NCBI GenBank assembly: GCA_963575745.1
Contig: CAUYUJ010018726.1
Location: forward strand, 186,001-250,000
DNA length: 64,000 nucleotides
Origin: Prorocentrum cordatum
Taxonomy: Eukaryota; Sar; Dinophyceae; Prorocentrales; Prorocentraceae
Reading direction: 5' to 3'
Shown here: positions 10,251 through 21,295 of the stretch, in pieces
Layout: each line of letters opens with the position of its first letter
Numbering within the stretch: position 1 is the first letter of the stretch
Program-made: the position numbers and the translations under genes
Notes under the pieces: generated by a model
The model's database searches: none
The model's input: the letters and a program-made list of their open reading frames with translations, nothing else
Told to the model about the DNA's origin: nothing

Positions 10251-11255
10251 ACACTTGTTCATGTCTGTGGAGATTTCCCCGGGCACGAGGCACAGCGTGC
10301 TCCTATACCCGACCAGCTCCTACAAGATTCTTACGCGATGGATTGTCGGATCCGAGCAGCAATCGAAACGTTCGATGTGCATGATAATGGGCTCGGCGGT
10401 TTTGGAAACGAAGTGCCACAGACCGCGCGACAAAATTGCTCCGACATCCACGAGATTATTGTTTTCATGGATACCATGAAAGAGTCCCGACAAAATGCCA
10501 CAATGTGTCTCGCTAACAGCCTCTTTGGAATCTTCAATACTGACAACGCTGTTTTGCAAAGAACAAGGAGGAGAGCGGCGCAGCCGAGTCCCCCACCGAG
10601 ACAGTTCAGGCCGAGTCGCTAGCCGTCGCTGCCGCCCCAATTGCTGAACGCATTATTCCACGGCGAGCCCGGCCGCGACCGCGCCCGCCTTCGCGGCCGC
10701 GGTTCCCGCGCGGAGGGCAATCTTATCGCGCCGCCCCATATTCGCCTGCGTCTGCCGGCGTAGCCGCTGCAGGCTATGAGACTGGACGGGTCGATCCCGA
10801 TAGGGTTCGATCATGGGCCGACGAGCCCAGATCTGCGGATTTCACACCACATGGACCGGCAGCCCCGCTGGGTGGCGGTTCTGCGCGCGATGGCCATGGC
10901 GCTGGGCTCGTCATGGGCGGCGCCCACGACACGAGCGCGGACTACGAAGACGAGCGAAACTGGAGAGACTCAAGGATATTATGTTCATTTCTCTAGACAG
11001 CAGCCAGTTACTGGCCACAGCAAAACGTGGCAATGGTTTAGTCTTGATGAGTGAAATGAGAAGTTCCGCCGATCTTCTGGACCATCGAGAAATCTGCGAG
11101 CGCCCGCGCCTCCACCCGCGCCGAAGGCGAGTTCGTCGGAGAAGGGCCGGGGCAAGAACGAACAAAGTGAATGGGGCCCGTCAAACAATTGGAGCGCGAG
11201 AAGAGGATGGCAATGTGATGGCCCTTGGGAACCAAGAGGCCGTTGGAGAAGATGA
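10176..11255 (+). pseudogene. Unrecognised protein C-terminal region in three frames
   Basis: Frame 0 carries a convincing peptide from about 10230 (GDTLVHVCGDFPGHEAQRAP; RIRAAIETFDVHDNGLGGFG; HEIIVFMDTMKESRQNATMC) to about 10575. The open frame then becomes frame 2, reading KNKEESGAAESPTETVQAES and an Arg/Pro-rich linker to about 10975, with hairpin motifs at 10576-10586 and 10756-10766. A third stretch in frame 0, from 11082, reads SSSEKGRGKNEQSEWGPSNN and a Trp/Gly/Arg-rich tail to TGA at 11253. It looks like the end of the long protein-like tract that starts at the left edge. No named domain. Confidence 0.42.
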
Positions 11256-11860
11256 AGATGAAGATGGCTGGGTTCTGCGCGACACAGTCGATGCTGGACC
11301 GTGCTACTTCGTGGAGCGGATGCACTAGGTGTGCATGGGCATTGAGACCTGAGCAGAGAATATTAGCTCAGGCGGGAAACGTCGGGCTTCTCCGGCCTTC
11401 CGCCCCCGGGCACCCACCGTCGAGCGGTGAAACTTTCTTTTGGGGTTCGCTCCGGTGGTTGGACATATGTACAGGCCTGGCGGGTGGGGGGTCGGGGCCG
11501 CTCTGCGGATCCCGCCGCAGGGGGAGTCAGTGCACCCCTCCGCGCCACCTGGTTCTTGCCTTTCTCACCCGTCCTGCTTGCTTCAGCACTGTCTGCTGCG
11601 GCTGCTTTTCCTTCTGGACTTGCGTCTCCGCAGCTACATACTTTTGGCTTCAGGTATTGCGAAAAAGGAACGCGCCCGCGCGCGGCCGCGCGCGTCGGCC
11701 GGCGGGCCGGCCTCCTCCCTTCAGTGTTATACCTGTTGTATGCTTAACGGCATTATCCTTTCTTGCCCATGTCTTCTGTGAAGCCCATTTGACTATGAGA
11801 CACTATCGGGCCATATCGCAGGGATTATGAATATCCAGGCAAAAGATTCTCTTCGATACA
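11256..11860. other. No recognised gene
   Basis: GC-rich DNA. Overlapping frames around 11427-11830 are open on both strands, but their peptides show no motif. Nothing else is visible. Confidence 0.4.
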
Positions 11861-11867
11861 CCCCTCG

Positions 11868-12990
11868 CACGCGTCGTGGACCCCATCGGGAGCTTCACCG
11901 AAGCTCCTATGGGGTTCCTCCGCCAATTTCGGCACATCCCGCACACATTGCGTGGCCCCACAGCGAGCTCCATCGAAGGCCTCTTTGGCATGGTGCCGCA
12001 GAGAGTCCTCCCGCCGATGCCGGCACATCCCTCACGCGCTTCGTGGCCCCGTAGGGAGCTCCATCGAAGGCGCAATTGTCTCCGGCCGCATGCGGGCCCC
12101 GCCCCATTTCGGCATCTCCTTCGCACGTTTCGTGACCCTATGGGGAGCTCCACCGACGGCTCCAATGGCAAAGTTCGCCAGCGTGCCCGACCAATTCGGC
12201 AAACCCGTCCGCACCGGCATCTCCACCTAGGGCTGCAGTGTGGGCGCCCGTATTGCGGCACTATCCTCACGCTTCGTGGCCCCATAGGGAGCTCCACCAA
12301 CGGGCCCAGCGAGGTCGTCCGGATGACGGCGCCGCCTCATGCCGGCACGCCCTTCACTTACGGCCCCTGTGAAGGCACCCGCATGGCGGCGCCGCGCAAT
12401 CGCTCATTTCGGCGCACCCGTCACGACGGTCTCGTGGCCCTATATGGGGGCTCCCCCTTCGGCTCCAATTTACAAGGTCCGTATGGCGGCGCCACCCATG
12501 TCAGCGCGCCTTTCACGAGGATGGTGGGCTCGTATGGGAGCTCCCCAATCCGGCCTCAGCGGGAGGGTCCGCAGAGCGGTTTCGTCAATTTTGGCCCCCC
12601 CTTCACAAGGACCGTGGCCCAACACGGTGCCCTACCTGCGGCCTCAGTTGCAGGGTCCGCCTGGCGGTGCCGCTCATGCTGGGACACCCATTGCGAGGAT
12701 CGTGGCCCTATAGGGAGCCCCACTTACGGCGCCGGCCATTGCGGCACACCGCTGACGAGGACAGTGGCCCCATATAGGCGCTCCACATACGGCCGCGGTG
12801 GGAAAGTTTGCATCGGTGTTTCCGCCTGTTTCGGTACACCCGTCACTGGAACCTCGCTTACGGCCCCAGTGGGAGCGCATTTCGGCGTACCTTCACACGC
12901 TTCGCGCCTCTTAGGGAGCTCCACATGCGGCCCCAGTTGGAAAGTGTGCATGCGTTTCCCCACCCAGTTCGGCACATCTTTCACATGGCC
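11868..12990 (-). repeat. Satellite family A, degenerate, reverse orientation
   Basis: About 12-13 diverged units carry the core CGTGGCCCCATAGGGAGCTC. GGGAGCT-like anchors lie near 11888, 11963, 12054, 12142, 12287, 12447, 12537, 12614, 12713, 12776, 12863 and 12914, giving a spacing of about 75-95 bp with some doubled gaps. It is the reverse complement of the array at 59.7-61.2 kb, but much more diverged. The 395-codon frame across it is a by-product of the repeat. Confidence 0.75.
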
Positions 12991-13559
12991 CGTGCATGGA
13001 GATATCCGTCACAAGCGTTGCATGAAATTTCTGAGGGCTGGATACCTCTCCAGGCTGATTTAGGATGGTTACTTTTGTTAGTTAGCGTTATTGTGTTTTG
13101 TTGTTCCGCATGCTTCTGTAGAACGTTGCAGTGCAGAATGGTAAGCTCCCGCCTACTGTCATCCTCTGGTTGTCTCGCCTCACCTCACACGCTCCGCCGA
13201 CGTCTTGTTCCCCGTCACCCTTCGAACGCAGATGTCAGCGAGCCCAGGTGAGCGACACAGAGTTGGAGATGCGCAGGGTCAACACCCTTGGAGATATTTT
13301 CCAGGACAGCCCGCGATTTCCGCCACGCTGGTTGCGTCCAAGGTCCGCCGCAGTACGCTCAGCAGTGGGGTCAGCAGACTTATTGTCTTTCACGAGTGGC
13401 CTTTCGTACTTTCGCGGCGTAACGCATCGCCGAGTTCACGCATGATCAAGAAAATGGGACCCTCTGCAGACCTCCTCTCCCAGGGAGCAATTTTGATTCC
13501 AGGCAGGGGCGATCGAGTTCTGAAGTCATTCGCCCAGGCGTGAGGCATAGCGAGGAAAA
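12991..13559. other. No recognised gene
   Basis: Mixed-composition DNA between satellite A and satellite B. Short frames near 13131-13543 encode no recognisable motif. Confidence 0.4.
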
Positions 13560-14075
13560 AACCAGTCGACCACCGCTGATCAGCGGGATGCGATGAATAG
13601 TCGCCATGTTGGTATGGAAACTGAAGTGAACCCACAGCGGTGACCGACAGGATTTCGAGCGACCCGCGCGGGGGGTGGGTCACCCGCCGCGCGTGCGCGT
13701 GCGCGTGGCGAGTTTTGTATTGTCCACAATAAGAAAGTAGCCATGTTGGGCTGGAAGCTACAGTAAACCCACAGCGGTGGCGGATTTTATTTTAAAGTTA
13801 CCATGGGTTCTGGTGTCAGACCTTCCCCACGCGCGCGCGTGAGGAGTTCAGTGTTGTCCACAATGTAGAAGTCGCCATGCTGGCTGAACGCAAATGACTT
13901 CTAAGCGGTGACCGGCAAAATTTGGAATGACCCGCGCGGTGGGTGGGTCACCCGCCGCGCGCGTGTAGCGAGTTCTGTAATGTACACAATCGAAAAGTCG
14001 CCATGTCGGCCTGGAAATGAAAGTGAACCCTGAGCGGTGCCCGATTCGATTTTGAGGTTAATATGCGTTTTCCTG
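13560..14075 (+). repeat. Satellite family B, four units, forward orientation
   Basis: Units of about 127-136 bp are anchored on AGTCGCCATGTTGG at 13601, 13737, 13871 and 13998. Each unit has GAAAGTGAACCC, then AGCGGTGACCG, then a GC-rich inverted repeat (ACCCGCGCGG...CCCGCCGCGCG) and GTATTGTCCACAAT. Two sub-types alternate: one with GGGTGGGTCACCC and one with CCCCACGCGCGCG. Reverse-orientation copies fill 35.1-36.3 kb. Confidence 0.82.
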
Positions 14076-14633
14076 GATGGTTTTTTGTTATCATTCCTCC
14101 TCCGTGCGCTATACTATGGTACGCCATGGTTTGATATGCTGCGTTACGTTATGACATCGCATGGCACTTTATTATAGTTGTGTGATATGCTTTGGTATGG
14201 TACGCTGACATACGTTATGGCATGTTATGACATGGTATGTGATTCCCCATATCCAAAGGATGGGGTTCTTGTTCCCCTTGTCCAAACGACGGGATTCATA
14301 GTACTCCTCATATCCAAGGGAGGGCGACCATGTTATTCCTCACATCCAAAGGACGGGGATTTTGTTATGACTCCGACCGCTCCGAGGCGGAACTGCCCAT
14401 TCACTCACCTCCCTCCGCCTCTCCCCCACCCGGAATCGCAACCATATGGTTTGTTATGGTCGTTATGGTATTGTACATTTTGCCATGTTATGGCATGTCG
14501 TATTATAGTATGACATATTATGATGTGTAGTATGGTATGTCATGCTTTGTTATGACATGCTAGGTGGCTGTATGTTATGATGTGACATGTCATACTATGT
14601 TACGTTATGTTATGTCATGATGTGGTATGGTGG
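14076..14633. repeat. TATG-rich low-complexity DNA with a short ~31-bp repeat
   Basis: Most of this interval is built of TATGGTATG, TTATGACATG and related words. Inside it, CATATCCAAAGGACGGGG-like units recur at about 14246, 14276, 14308 and 14339, roughly 31 bp apart. No gene seen. Confidence 0.7.
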
Positions 14634-14762
14634 TGGTGGTGATGGCAATGATGAATATAATGATGATGCTGATGCTGATGCTGATGCTAATGATGATGAT
14701 GATGATGATGATGATGATGTTGTTGAGGATGATGATTATGATGTTGCTGTTGTTGTTGTTGT

Positions 14763-14803
<41 letters not shown>

Positions 14804-14812
14804 GCGCATCAA
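14634..14812. repeat. GAT trinucleotide tract
   Basis: GAT/GCT/GTT triplets run on the + strand, giving poly-Asp, poly-Met or poly-His in the different frames. It is the same type of repeat as the 44-54 kb zone. Confidence 0.9.
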
Positions 14813-14814
14813 TG

Positions 14815-15310
14815 TCCGAGGATGTCTCGAGCGAGCCGCGGGTCTCAGCACCCCCAGGGGGGAGTCGCCAGGGGGTATCTCACTCTTCCACTCACGCCAG
14901 GATGGCGGGGATGTCTCGAGCCGTTTGCCTCTTTCACCACCCGCCATCATCCGCCGTCGGAGCAGATGTTGAGGATGTCTCGAACGAGGCGCGGGTTTCA
15001 GCACCCCCAAGGAAAGCCGCCAAGGGGTATCTCACTCCTCCGTTCGCGCCACAATGGCGGGGATGTTTCGAGCGGCTTGCTTGTTTTACCACCCGCCACC
15101 ATCCGTTTTCGGAACAGATGTTGAGGATGTCTTGGGCGAGGCGCTGGCTTTCGCACCCCAGACGGTGCCCAGATTGCGAGGATGTTTCAGGCGGTTTGCT
15201 TGTTTTGGTGGCCAGATTCTCGTATGCGTTCATAGCAGATTATGAGGATGTGTCGGGTGAGGCGCGGGTTTCAGTACTCCAAGGGGTCCAGATTGCGAGG
15301 GTGTCTCGGG
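14815..15310 (+). repeat. 152-bp tandem repeat
   Basis: GAGGATGTCTCGAGCGAG anchors at 14819, 14971 and 15123 are exactly 152 bp apart, with a shortened unit at 15244. Each full unit also has GCGGGTTTCAGCACCCCCA and GGCGGGGATGTCTCGAGC, which itself echoes the anchor. The unit was probably made from a half-unit duplication. Confidence 0.85.
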
Positions 15311-15324
15311 CTCATGTATGCTCA

Positions 15325-15870
15325 AACTCACTCGTGCTGAGACCCACTCATACTCCGACTCGTTTTCATCAGATTCATATTCAGTGTCGCTCACACTCAG
15401 ACGTACGCGCACCCAGACTCTGACTCTTAGGCCCACCCACCCACAGACCCACTCGTAGTCAGACCCACTCGTGTTCAGACCCGCTAAGATTCAGACTCAG
15501 ACTCGTCATATTCATACTCAGATTCATTCACGTTCAAACCCACTCGCATTAATAATCAATCACGCCCAGACCCACCCACCCTAATATTCTCCCGTCGTCA
15601 GATTCTTTCGTGCTCAAGCCCATTCATAGTCAGACTCGTATTAATTATATTCATATTCAGACCCACTCGCGCTCAGATTTGCCCACACCCAGACTCATTC
15701 TCATTCAGACTCATTCATACTCAGAAATTACGCATTCCAAGACCCATTCGCATTCAGATTCTCTCATACTTAGACCACCTGACACCCACTCTCAACCACA
15801 CCCGGCTTCATTCACAGTCAGACTCATTCGCATTCAGATCATTCGTGTTCAGATTCATGTTCTTTTGGTG
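15325..15870. repeat. 12-mer-like CACTCATATTCAGACC repeat
   Basis: CAGACTCATTCGCATT and close variants are repeated throughout, about every 12-18 bp. Peptides from this stretch are Ser/His/Thr-rich and not considered coding. Confidence 0.75.
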
Positions 15871-15988
15871 GTCCAGTGCCCCCGCGCACCGCAATCTCAT
15901 GTTCGGGTACTGCTATGCCGTTTCCATGCAGTCACTCAAATATCGGACCCGCAGAAAATATAAGCCCATTGCCCACGTCGTTTGTTGA

Positions 15989-16589
15989 CCCATTCGCTCC
16001 CATGGAACATGTGGCCTCGTCCAGGAGCAGTGGGCCACCATCGTTCATTTCGTGTTCGAAACGGACGACCAGAAGAACTACAACAACGCGCGCCCGACCG
16101 AGATTTTCAGACAGCGCCGTTCCCCGACGGGCATCTGGCTGCAGGCCGACGACTACAGGCAGGCCCCAGCGTGGCAAGAGTTTATGGACTACGTGACAAA
16201 GAAGAGAGGCTGCGAATGACAAGATTGCTCGCGGCCTGTTCTGCATGCTTTTGATGGAGACTGCCTTCACCTTGGAGGCGTCGCCCGTGGCGCACAGCGC
16301 GAAGCGCTTCGGCTTCATGCTGTCGCGCGCCCACTACCTGACGACGGCGGCCTCGCCTGGGCAGGCGACGCGCGGCGCGGTGACCATCGTTTGCGCGAGC
16401 CAGGAACCCCAGGGGCAGCGCGGCGCTGACGACGACGCATGGTGGCTGAACCTCTATGCGATGTTCTCCCGCGCCACCCGGATGGCGGACACGCGGCAGG
16501 CGCGGCCGCCCCCTCGCCTGCCGCTGGAAAGAGGTCCGCCGGAGTCGGTGAAGGGCGCTCTCAAACGCTTCGAGAAGACGGAGGTTTAA
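15989..16589 (+). pseudogene. Fragment resembling an SF1 helicase C-terminus
   Basis: Frame 2 reads LVQEQWATIVHFVFETDDQK, then GIWLQADDYRQAPAWQEFMD, to TGA at 16217. A one-base change to frame 0 (from 16215) restores NDKIARGLFCMLLMETAF, and this frame runs to TAA at 16587. The segment WWLNLYAMFSRATRMAD (about 16440-16490) resembles motif VI of UvrD/Pif1-type SF1 helicases (Y-V-A-x-S/T-R-A), which contacts ATP. GAVTIVCASQEPQG before it would be the strand preceding that motif. No Walker A motif is present, so this is at most a C-terminal piece. The similarity is short; the family call is tentative. Confidence 0.4.
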
Positions 16590-17076
16590 TGGGGGAGAGA
16601 GCCGTTCGTCGCGCCGAGGAATAGGGATGGCACTGCCAGAAGAAGAGCGGCAGCCTTAGCCCTCTGTGGCCCGATGCCGAGTGCGGACGGTCTTGCGCGA
16701 GCTGGCTCAAATGAGCCGCCCGATCAGTTCTCTAACGGCAATTGCGTGAACGTGACCGAGCTGTTGGCCCGGCGCCAAGCGCCGACGACCGACGACCTAG
16801 TTTTCCAGTTCTCCACGCGCTCAGCCGCGCGCTGCTCGATGCCGAAGGCAAGTGGTCGCTTGAATGATCGGTCCGACGCCCGGCGCGGGCGGTCTGGCCC
16901 GGCAGTGTCTCCCGACGCGCTTTCCGCGCTTGTGGCGAGCGCGACTTGCTCTGGCCTCTGAAGAACCGAGCAGCGCGCCCCCTGCTTCGCGCCATGTGCT
17001 CATGCCTGGGCCGCCGCAGTTTATTCCGCCAGCGGGGGCGCTGGCGCGCGAGCCTCCAACGCGAAGCCGCGCGCGA

Positions 17077-17077
<1 letters not shown>
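16590..17077. other. No recognised gene
   Basis: GC-rich DNA between the helicase-like fragment and the TC tract. Open frames have no motif. Confidence 0.35.
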
Positions 17078-17121
<44 letters not shown>

Positions 17122-17133
17122 TTTTTTTTTTTT

Positions 17134-17180
<47 letters not shown>

Positions 17181-17295
17181 TTTTCTCTCTCCCTCTCTCT
17201 CTCTCTCTTTCTCTCTCCTTCTCTTTCTCTTTCTCTTTCTCTTTCTCTCTCTCTCTATTTTTATTATTATTTGTTCCTCTCTCTCTCTCTCGCGT
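17078..17295. repeat. CT/TC dinucleotide tract
   Basis: Nearly pure pyrimidine, mainly CT with T runs (T13 near 17121) and a TTTCTC sub-block at about 17220-17250. It encodes Ser-Leu runs on the + strand and Arg-Glu runs on the - strand. Confidence 0.93.
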
Positions 17296-18914
17296 CGCGC
17301 GAGCTGTTTGCGCGAGCCGCTGCGCGAGGTCTTCTGGGCCAGCCAACGAAGTGCAAGGGTCTCGCGCGACGTCTACGCGGGCGCCCCTGCTGCGCGTTTC
17401 AGCATGGAGGGGGGGATCGCGCAGCCGTTGCGGCTCAGTCACGCTTGGTCATGCTGGGGCCGCTGACATGCAGATGCGCTTTCCAAAGTTAACCATGCTC
17501 AGCCCTGCGCGCGTTGGCGCACTCGCACTGCCGAGGCGCATTCGCGCTCATACCCGTTCACAGTTGGACTCGCTCCCAGTCTGCCAATATTCCAGTCCGC
17601 CCATATGCGAAGTCTCTTCCGCCTAGACACTCGCGGCGGACAGGTCCACGATGATGGGCGCGCAGCTGGGGGGCTCCACGCAGTGAGCAAATATTTCGAC
17701 CGCGCCGAGGGTGAACCGCCCACTCAGTTACCTCCCCCCCTCTCCCTCGCCCAGTGTCCTACTCCGATCTCATGTGATGTTATGCTGCGACATGCGATGC
17801 CACGTTGCGGTGGAGGCGCTCGCTAAGTTCGAATAGCCCCAGCAGGCGCCAGACCCTGGAGGATTCCATATCTAATGCGGGCGGCGGTGATATCCATGGC
17901 CGATCCACGATTGGAGTTGCCCCCCCCCCCCCCGCCCCTTCCGAAACGACGGGGGCGCCTGCAGCAGCGCGGGCGTGGGGCGCGCAGAACTCCCGAACCC
18001 CAATGCACGGCGTTCGCGCGGCGCCACCAACGGCGCGCGACTCGCAGAGCGATTGGGAGAGACGCGCGCAGGGCGCCGTACTCCGCGCGATGGAGCGAGG
18101 GGGAAAGGAGGGGGCTGGGCGGCGCGGGCAAGCGAATCGCCCCCCGCCCGACGCAAGCGATTTCGCGCGACGGGCGGGGGGGGGGGTGCGTTGACGGCTT
18201 GCCCGCGCGATTCATTGATCGACGGTGCTGACCCAGCAGAGACTGAAGAAGGCCGGGAAGAGCGCGATGCCAAGAAGGCCCAGCAGAAGAGCCAAGACGA
18301 CTGCCAAGAAGAGCCGACCAAGCCGGAGAGACACCGAGCCGACCAAGCCGAAGAGATACCGATCAAGCCAGACCTTGCGAAGCACGCTTTTCTCCCCAAG
18401 ACCGCGGGCGCCCCGATCCAGATGACGCCCGCGAAGTCCATGAGCGAGGGCGCCTCTCTCGCGCCCGTGGGGCCGTTTGCGAGGGGCGCCGTCGGCGTTC
18501 GAGGCGGCGGTGAGGCCGGTGGCGTTGGCCCATTTGCATAGGCCACGCGCCTCGCCGCAGGCGGTGAGGGCGCGCGCGGCGACGGCGGCAAGAGGCGGTG
18601 GCCCGCCGCGCAGCTCTCCTTATGATTCCAGCCTGCAGTGGCGCGGGCTCAAGCGTTGCAGGCAGATGGCTTGGGCTGGTCGCGGCGGGCTGGCTGCCTC
18701 TGCGCGCCTGTTCGGCGCGGCGTTTGGCGCGCGTGGGCTATCAGGCAGCGGGCCCTGGACGACCGCGTTCGGATCGTCTGCCCAGCGCTGTCGCGATTGC
18801 CCCGCGCCAGGCGCCACCGTGCATGGTTGCGCGCGCCGCAGGGGCGGTGCGTGACCCATCGGGAGCCCATCGCAGACGTGCTCAGGCGGCGGATAGAGGC
18901 CATCGTACCCCCAG
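17296..18914. other. GC-rich DNA, no recognised gene
   Basis: Long frames on both strands reflect few stop codons in GC-rich sequence. One short stretch (18225-18425) encodes a Lys/Arg/Pro-rich peptide and its other frame an acidic one. Neither resembles a known histone or DVNP. A C14 run lies at about 17920-17933 and a G10 run at 18177-18186. Confidence 0.35.
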
Positions 18915-18916
18915 TC

Positions 18917-19130
18917 ATGGCAGATTTTCGGCCGCCGCCAGGTGGGTATCAAAAGTCATTCAACCCCTTCAAAAGTCACGGCGGATTTTCGACCACCGTC
19001 GGAGTGACATCAAAGGCCATCAGAACCCCATCGAAGGGTCACCATAACCCCATCAACAATCATCACCAGAAGCAGCCATCAAAAGTCCTGAGCAGTGATC
19101 AAGAGTCATCCAAAACGATCAAAAGTCATC
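18917..19130 (+). repeat. Dispersed repeat C, copy 1
   Basis: This is a ~60-bp unit with GCAGATTTTCGGCCGCCGCC, then CATCAAAAGTCA, repeated once at 18978 as GGCGGATTTTCGACCACCGT. AAAAGTCATCAA words follow. The same two-part unit recurs at 21.83-21.96 kb in the same orientation, so two copies flank the hexamer array. Confidence 0.75.
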
Positions 19131-19249
19131 AACTATCCTGGCAAAGCGGCAAAGCAACCTAACAGCGATGTGTATAAGCAGATCTGGAAGCATCCCCCTT
19201 GAGATTCAGGTGAGAATCCAGTTGTAGAATTCTGCTGTTCTCGCAGTCG

Positions 19250-21295
19250 CAGTCGCATTCGCAATGACAGTCACAGTGGCAACGGCCTTAGCCTGCCTCG
19301 GCCTGCCTCAGCCTGCCTCGGCCTCAGCCTGCCTCAGCCTCCCCTCCTCCCCCCCCCTTCCCCCCCCATTCAGCCTCGCCTTGTCTCAGCTTCGGCCTGC
19401 CTCGGCCTCATCCTCAGCCTCAGCCTCAGCCTCAGCCTCAGTCTCAGCCTCAGCCTGTCTCGGCCTGAGCCTGCCTCGGCCTCAGCCCCAGCCTGCCTCA
19501 GCCTCAGCCTGCCTCAGCCTCAGCCTCAGCCTCAGCTTCAGCCTGCCTCGGCTTGCCTCGGCCTCAGCCTCAGCTTGCCTCGGCCTGAGCCTCAGCCTCA
19601 GCCTGCCTCAGCCTCAGCTTCAGCCTGCCTCAGCCTCAGCCTGCATCAGCCTCAGCCTCAGCCTGTCTCAGCCGCAGCTTGCCTCAGCCTCAGCCGCAGC
19701 CTCAACCTCAGCTTCAGCCTGCCTCAGCTTCAGCCTCAGCCTCAGCCGGCCTCGGCTTGCCTCAGCTTCAGCCTCAGCCTGCATCGGCCTCAGCCTCAGC
19801 CTTCGCCTGCCTCAGCCTCAGCGTCAGCCTCAGCCTCAGCCTCAGCCTCAGCCTCAGCCTCAGCCTCAGCCTCAGCCTGCCTCAGCCTCAGCCTCAGCCT
19901 CAGCCTCAGCCTCAGCCTCAGCCTCAGCCTGCCTCAGCCTGCCTCAGCCTCAGCACCTCAGCCTGCCTCAGCCTCAGCCTCAGCCTCAGCCTGCCTCGGC
20001 TTGCCTCGGCCTCAGCCTCTGCCTCGGCCTGAGCCTCAGCCTCAGCTTGCCTCAGCCTCAGCTTCAGCCTGCCTCAGCCTCAGCCTGCATCAGCCTCAGC
20101 CTCACTGTCTCAGCCGCAGCTTGCCTCAGCCTCAGCCACAGCCTCAACCTCAGCCTCAGCCTGCCTCAGCTTCAGCCTCAGCCTCAGCCGGCCTCAGCTG
20201 CCTCAGCTTCAGCCTCAGCCTGCATCAGCCTCAGCCTCAGCCTCAGCCTCCTCGGCGCCTCAGCCTCAGCCTGCCTCAGCATCAGCCTGCCTCAGCCTCA
20301 GCCTCAGCCTGCCTCAGCCTCAGCCTCAGCCTCAGCCTCAGCCTGCTTCAGCCTCAGCCTCAGTCTGCCTTCAGCCTCGCCTCAGCCTCAGCCTGCCTCA
20401 GCCTCAGCCTCAGCCTGCATCAGCCTCAGCCTCAGCCTCAGCCTGCCTCAGCCTCAGCCTCAGCTGCCTCAGCCTCAGCCTCAGCCTCAGCCTGCTTCAG
20501 CCTCAGCCTCAGCCTCAGCCTTCAGCCTCCTGCCTCAGCCTCAGCCCTCAGCCTCAGCCTCAGCCTCAGCCTCAGCTCAGCCTCAGCCTGCCTCAGCCTC
20601 AGCCTCAGCCTCAGCCTGCCTCAGCCTCAGCCTCAGCCTCAGCCTCAGCCTGCCTCAGCCTGCCTCAGCCTCAGCAGCCTCAGCCTGCCTCAGCCTCAGC
20701 CTGCCTCAGCCTCAGCCTGCCTCAGCATCAGCCTCAGCCTCAGCCTCAGCCTCAGCCTGCCTCGGCTTGCCTCGGCCTCAGCCTCTGCCTGCCTCGGCCT
20801 GAGCCTCAGCCTCAGCCTGCCTCAGCCTCAGCTTCAGCCTGCCTCAGCCTCAGCCTGCATCAGCCTCAGCCTCAGCCTGTCTCAGCCGCAGCTTGCCTCA
20901 GCCTCAGCCACAGCCTCAACCTCAGCCTCAGCCTGCCTCAGCTTCAGCCTCAGCCTCAGCCGGCCTCGGCTTGCCTCAGCATCAGCCTCAGCCTGCATCG
21001 GCCTCAGCCTCAGCCTTAGCCTGCCTCAGCCTCAGCGTCAGCCTCTCAGCCTCAGCCTGCATCAGCCTCAGCCTCAGCCTCAGCCTGCCTCAGCCTCAGT
21101 CTCAGCCCGCCTCAGCCTCAGCCTGCCTCAGCCTCAGCCTCAGCCTGCCTCGGCCTCAGCCTGCGTCAGCCTCAGCCTCCGCCTGCCTCAGCCTCAGCCT
21201 GCCTCAGCCTCAGCCTCAGCCTGCCTCGGCGTGCCTCAGCCTCAGCCTCAGCCTGCCTCGGCCTCAGCCTGCCTCGGCCTCAGCCTGCCTCAGCT
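19250..21295. repeat. 2-kb CTCAGC hexamer array
   Basis: About 2 kb consists of CTCAGC units broken by CTGC, CTCGGC, CTTCAGC and a few indels. The hexamer contains no stop in any + frame, so long open frames arise (19264-20802 and 19575-21659) encoding SASASA, LSLSLS and PQPQPQ. I treat these as products of the repeat and not genes. Longer variants (ACAGCCTCAACCTCAGC blocks near 19700, 20140 and 20905) recur about 760 bp and 440 bp apart, which suggests segmental duplication within the array. Confidence 0.92.

Larger units (their letters stand above)
570..10766 (+). repeat. Dispersed CGGC-NNN-GCCG hairpin motif (11 exact copies)
   Basis: Exact copies start at 570, 1835, 2818, 3047, 4152, 6133, 7192, 7853, 9467, 10576 and 10756, with a one-mismatch copy at 4761. 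The loops are ACA, ACG, TCA, GCA or GTA only. Each copy can fold as a four-base stem with a three-base loop, extended to five or six pairs in some copies. Most sit in low-complexity linkers and are read GGC-NCN-GCC, Gly then Thr/Ser/Ala/Val then Ala. The motif occurs elsewhere in the window (for example 37038) but is concentrated in this part. Confidence 0.6.

Noticed and set aside
13737-13760. Resemblance of GTAGCCATGTTGGGCTGG in satellite B to the dinoflagellate spliced-leader sequence
   Set aside because: Only this unit has GTAGCC; the others read GTCGCC. The match is short, no splice donor or Sm-like site follows in the right place, and the whole 136-bp unit is clearly a satellite.
17805-18541. 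Basic peptide at 18225-18425 as a histone-like or DVNP gene
   Set aside because: No DVNP or histone motif. Composition follows the GC-rich, purine-biased DNA, and all neighbouring frames are equally open.
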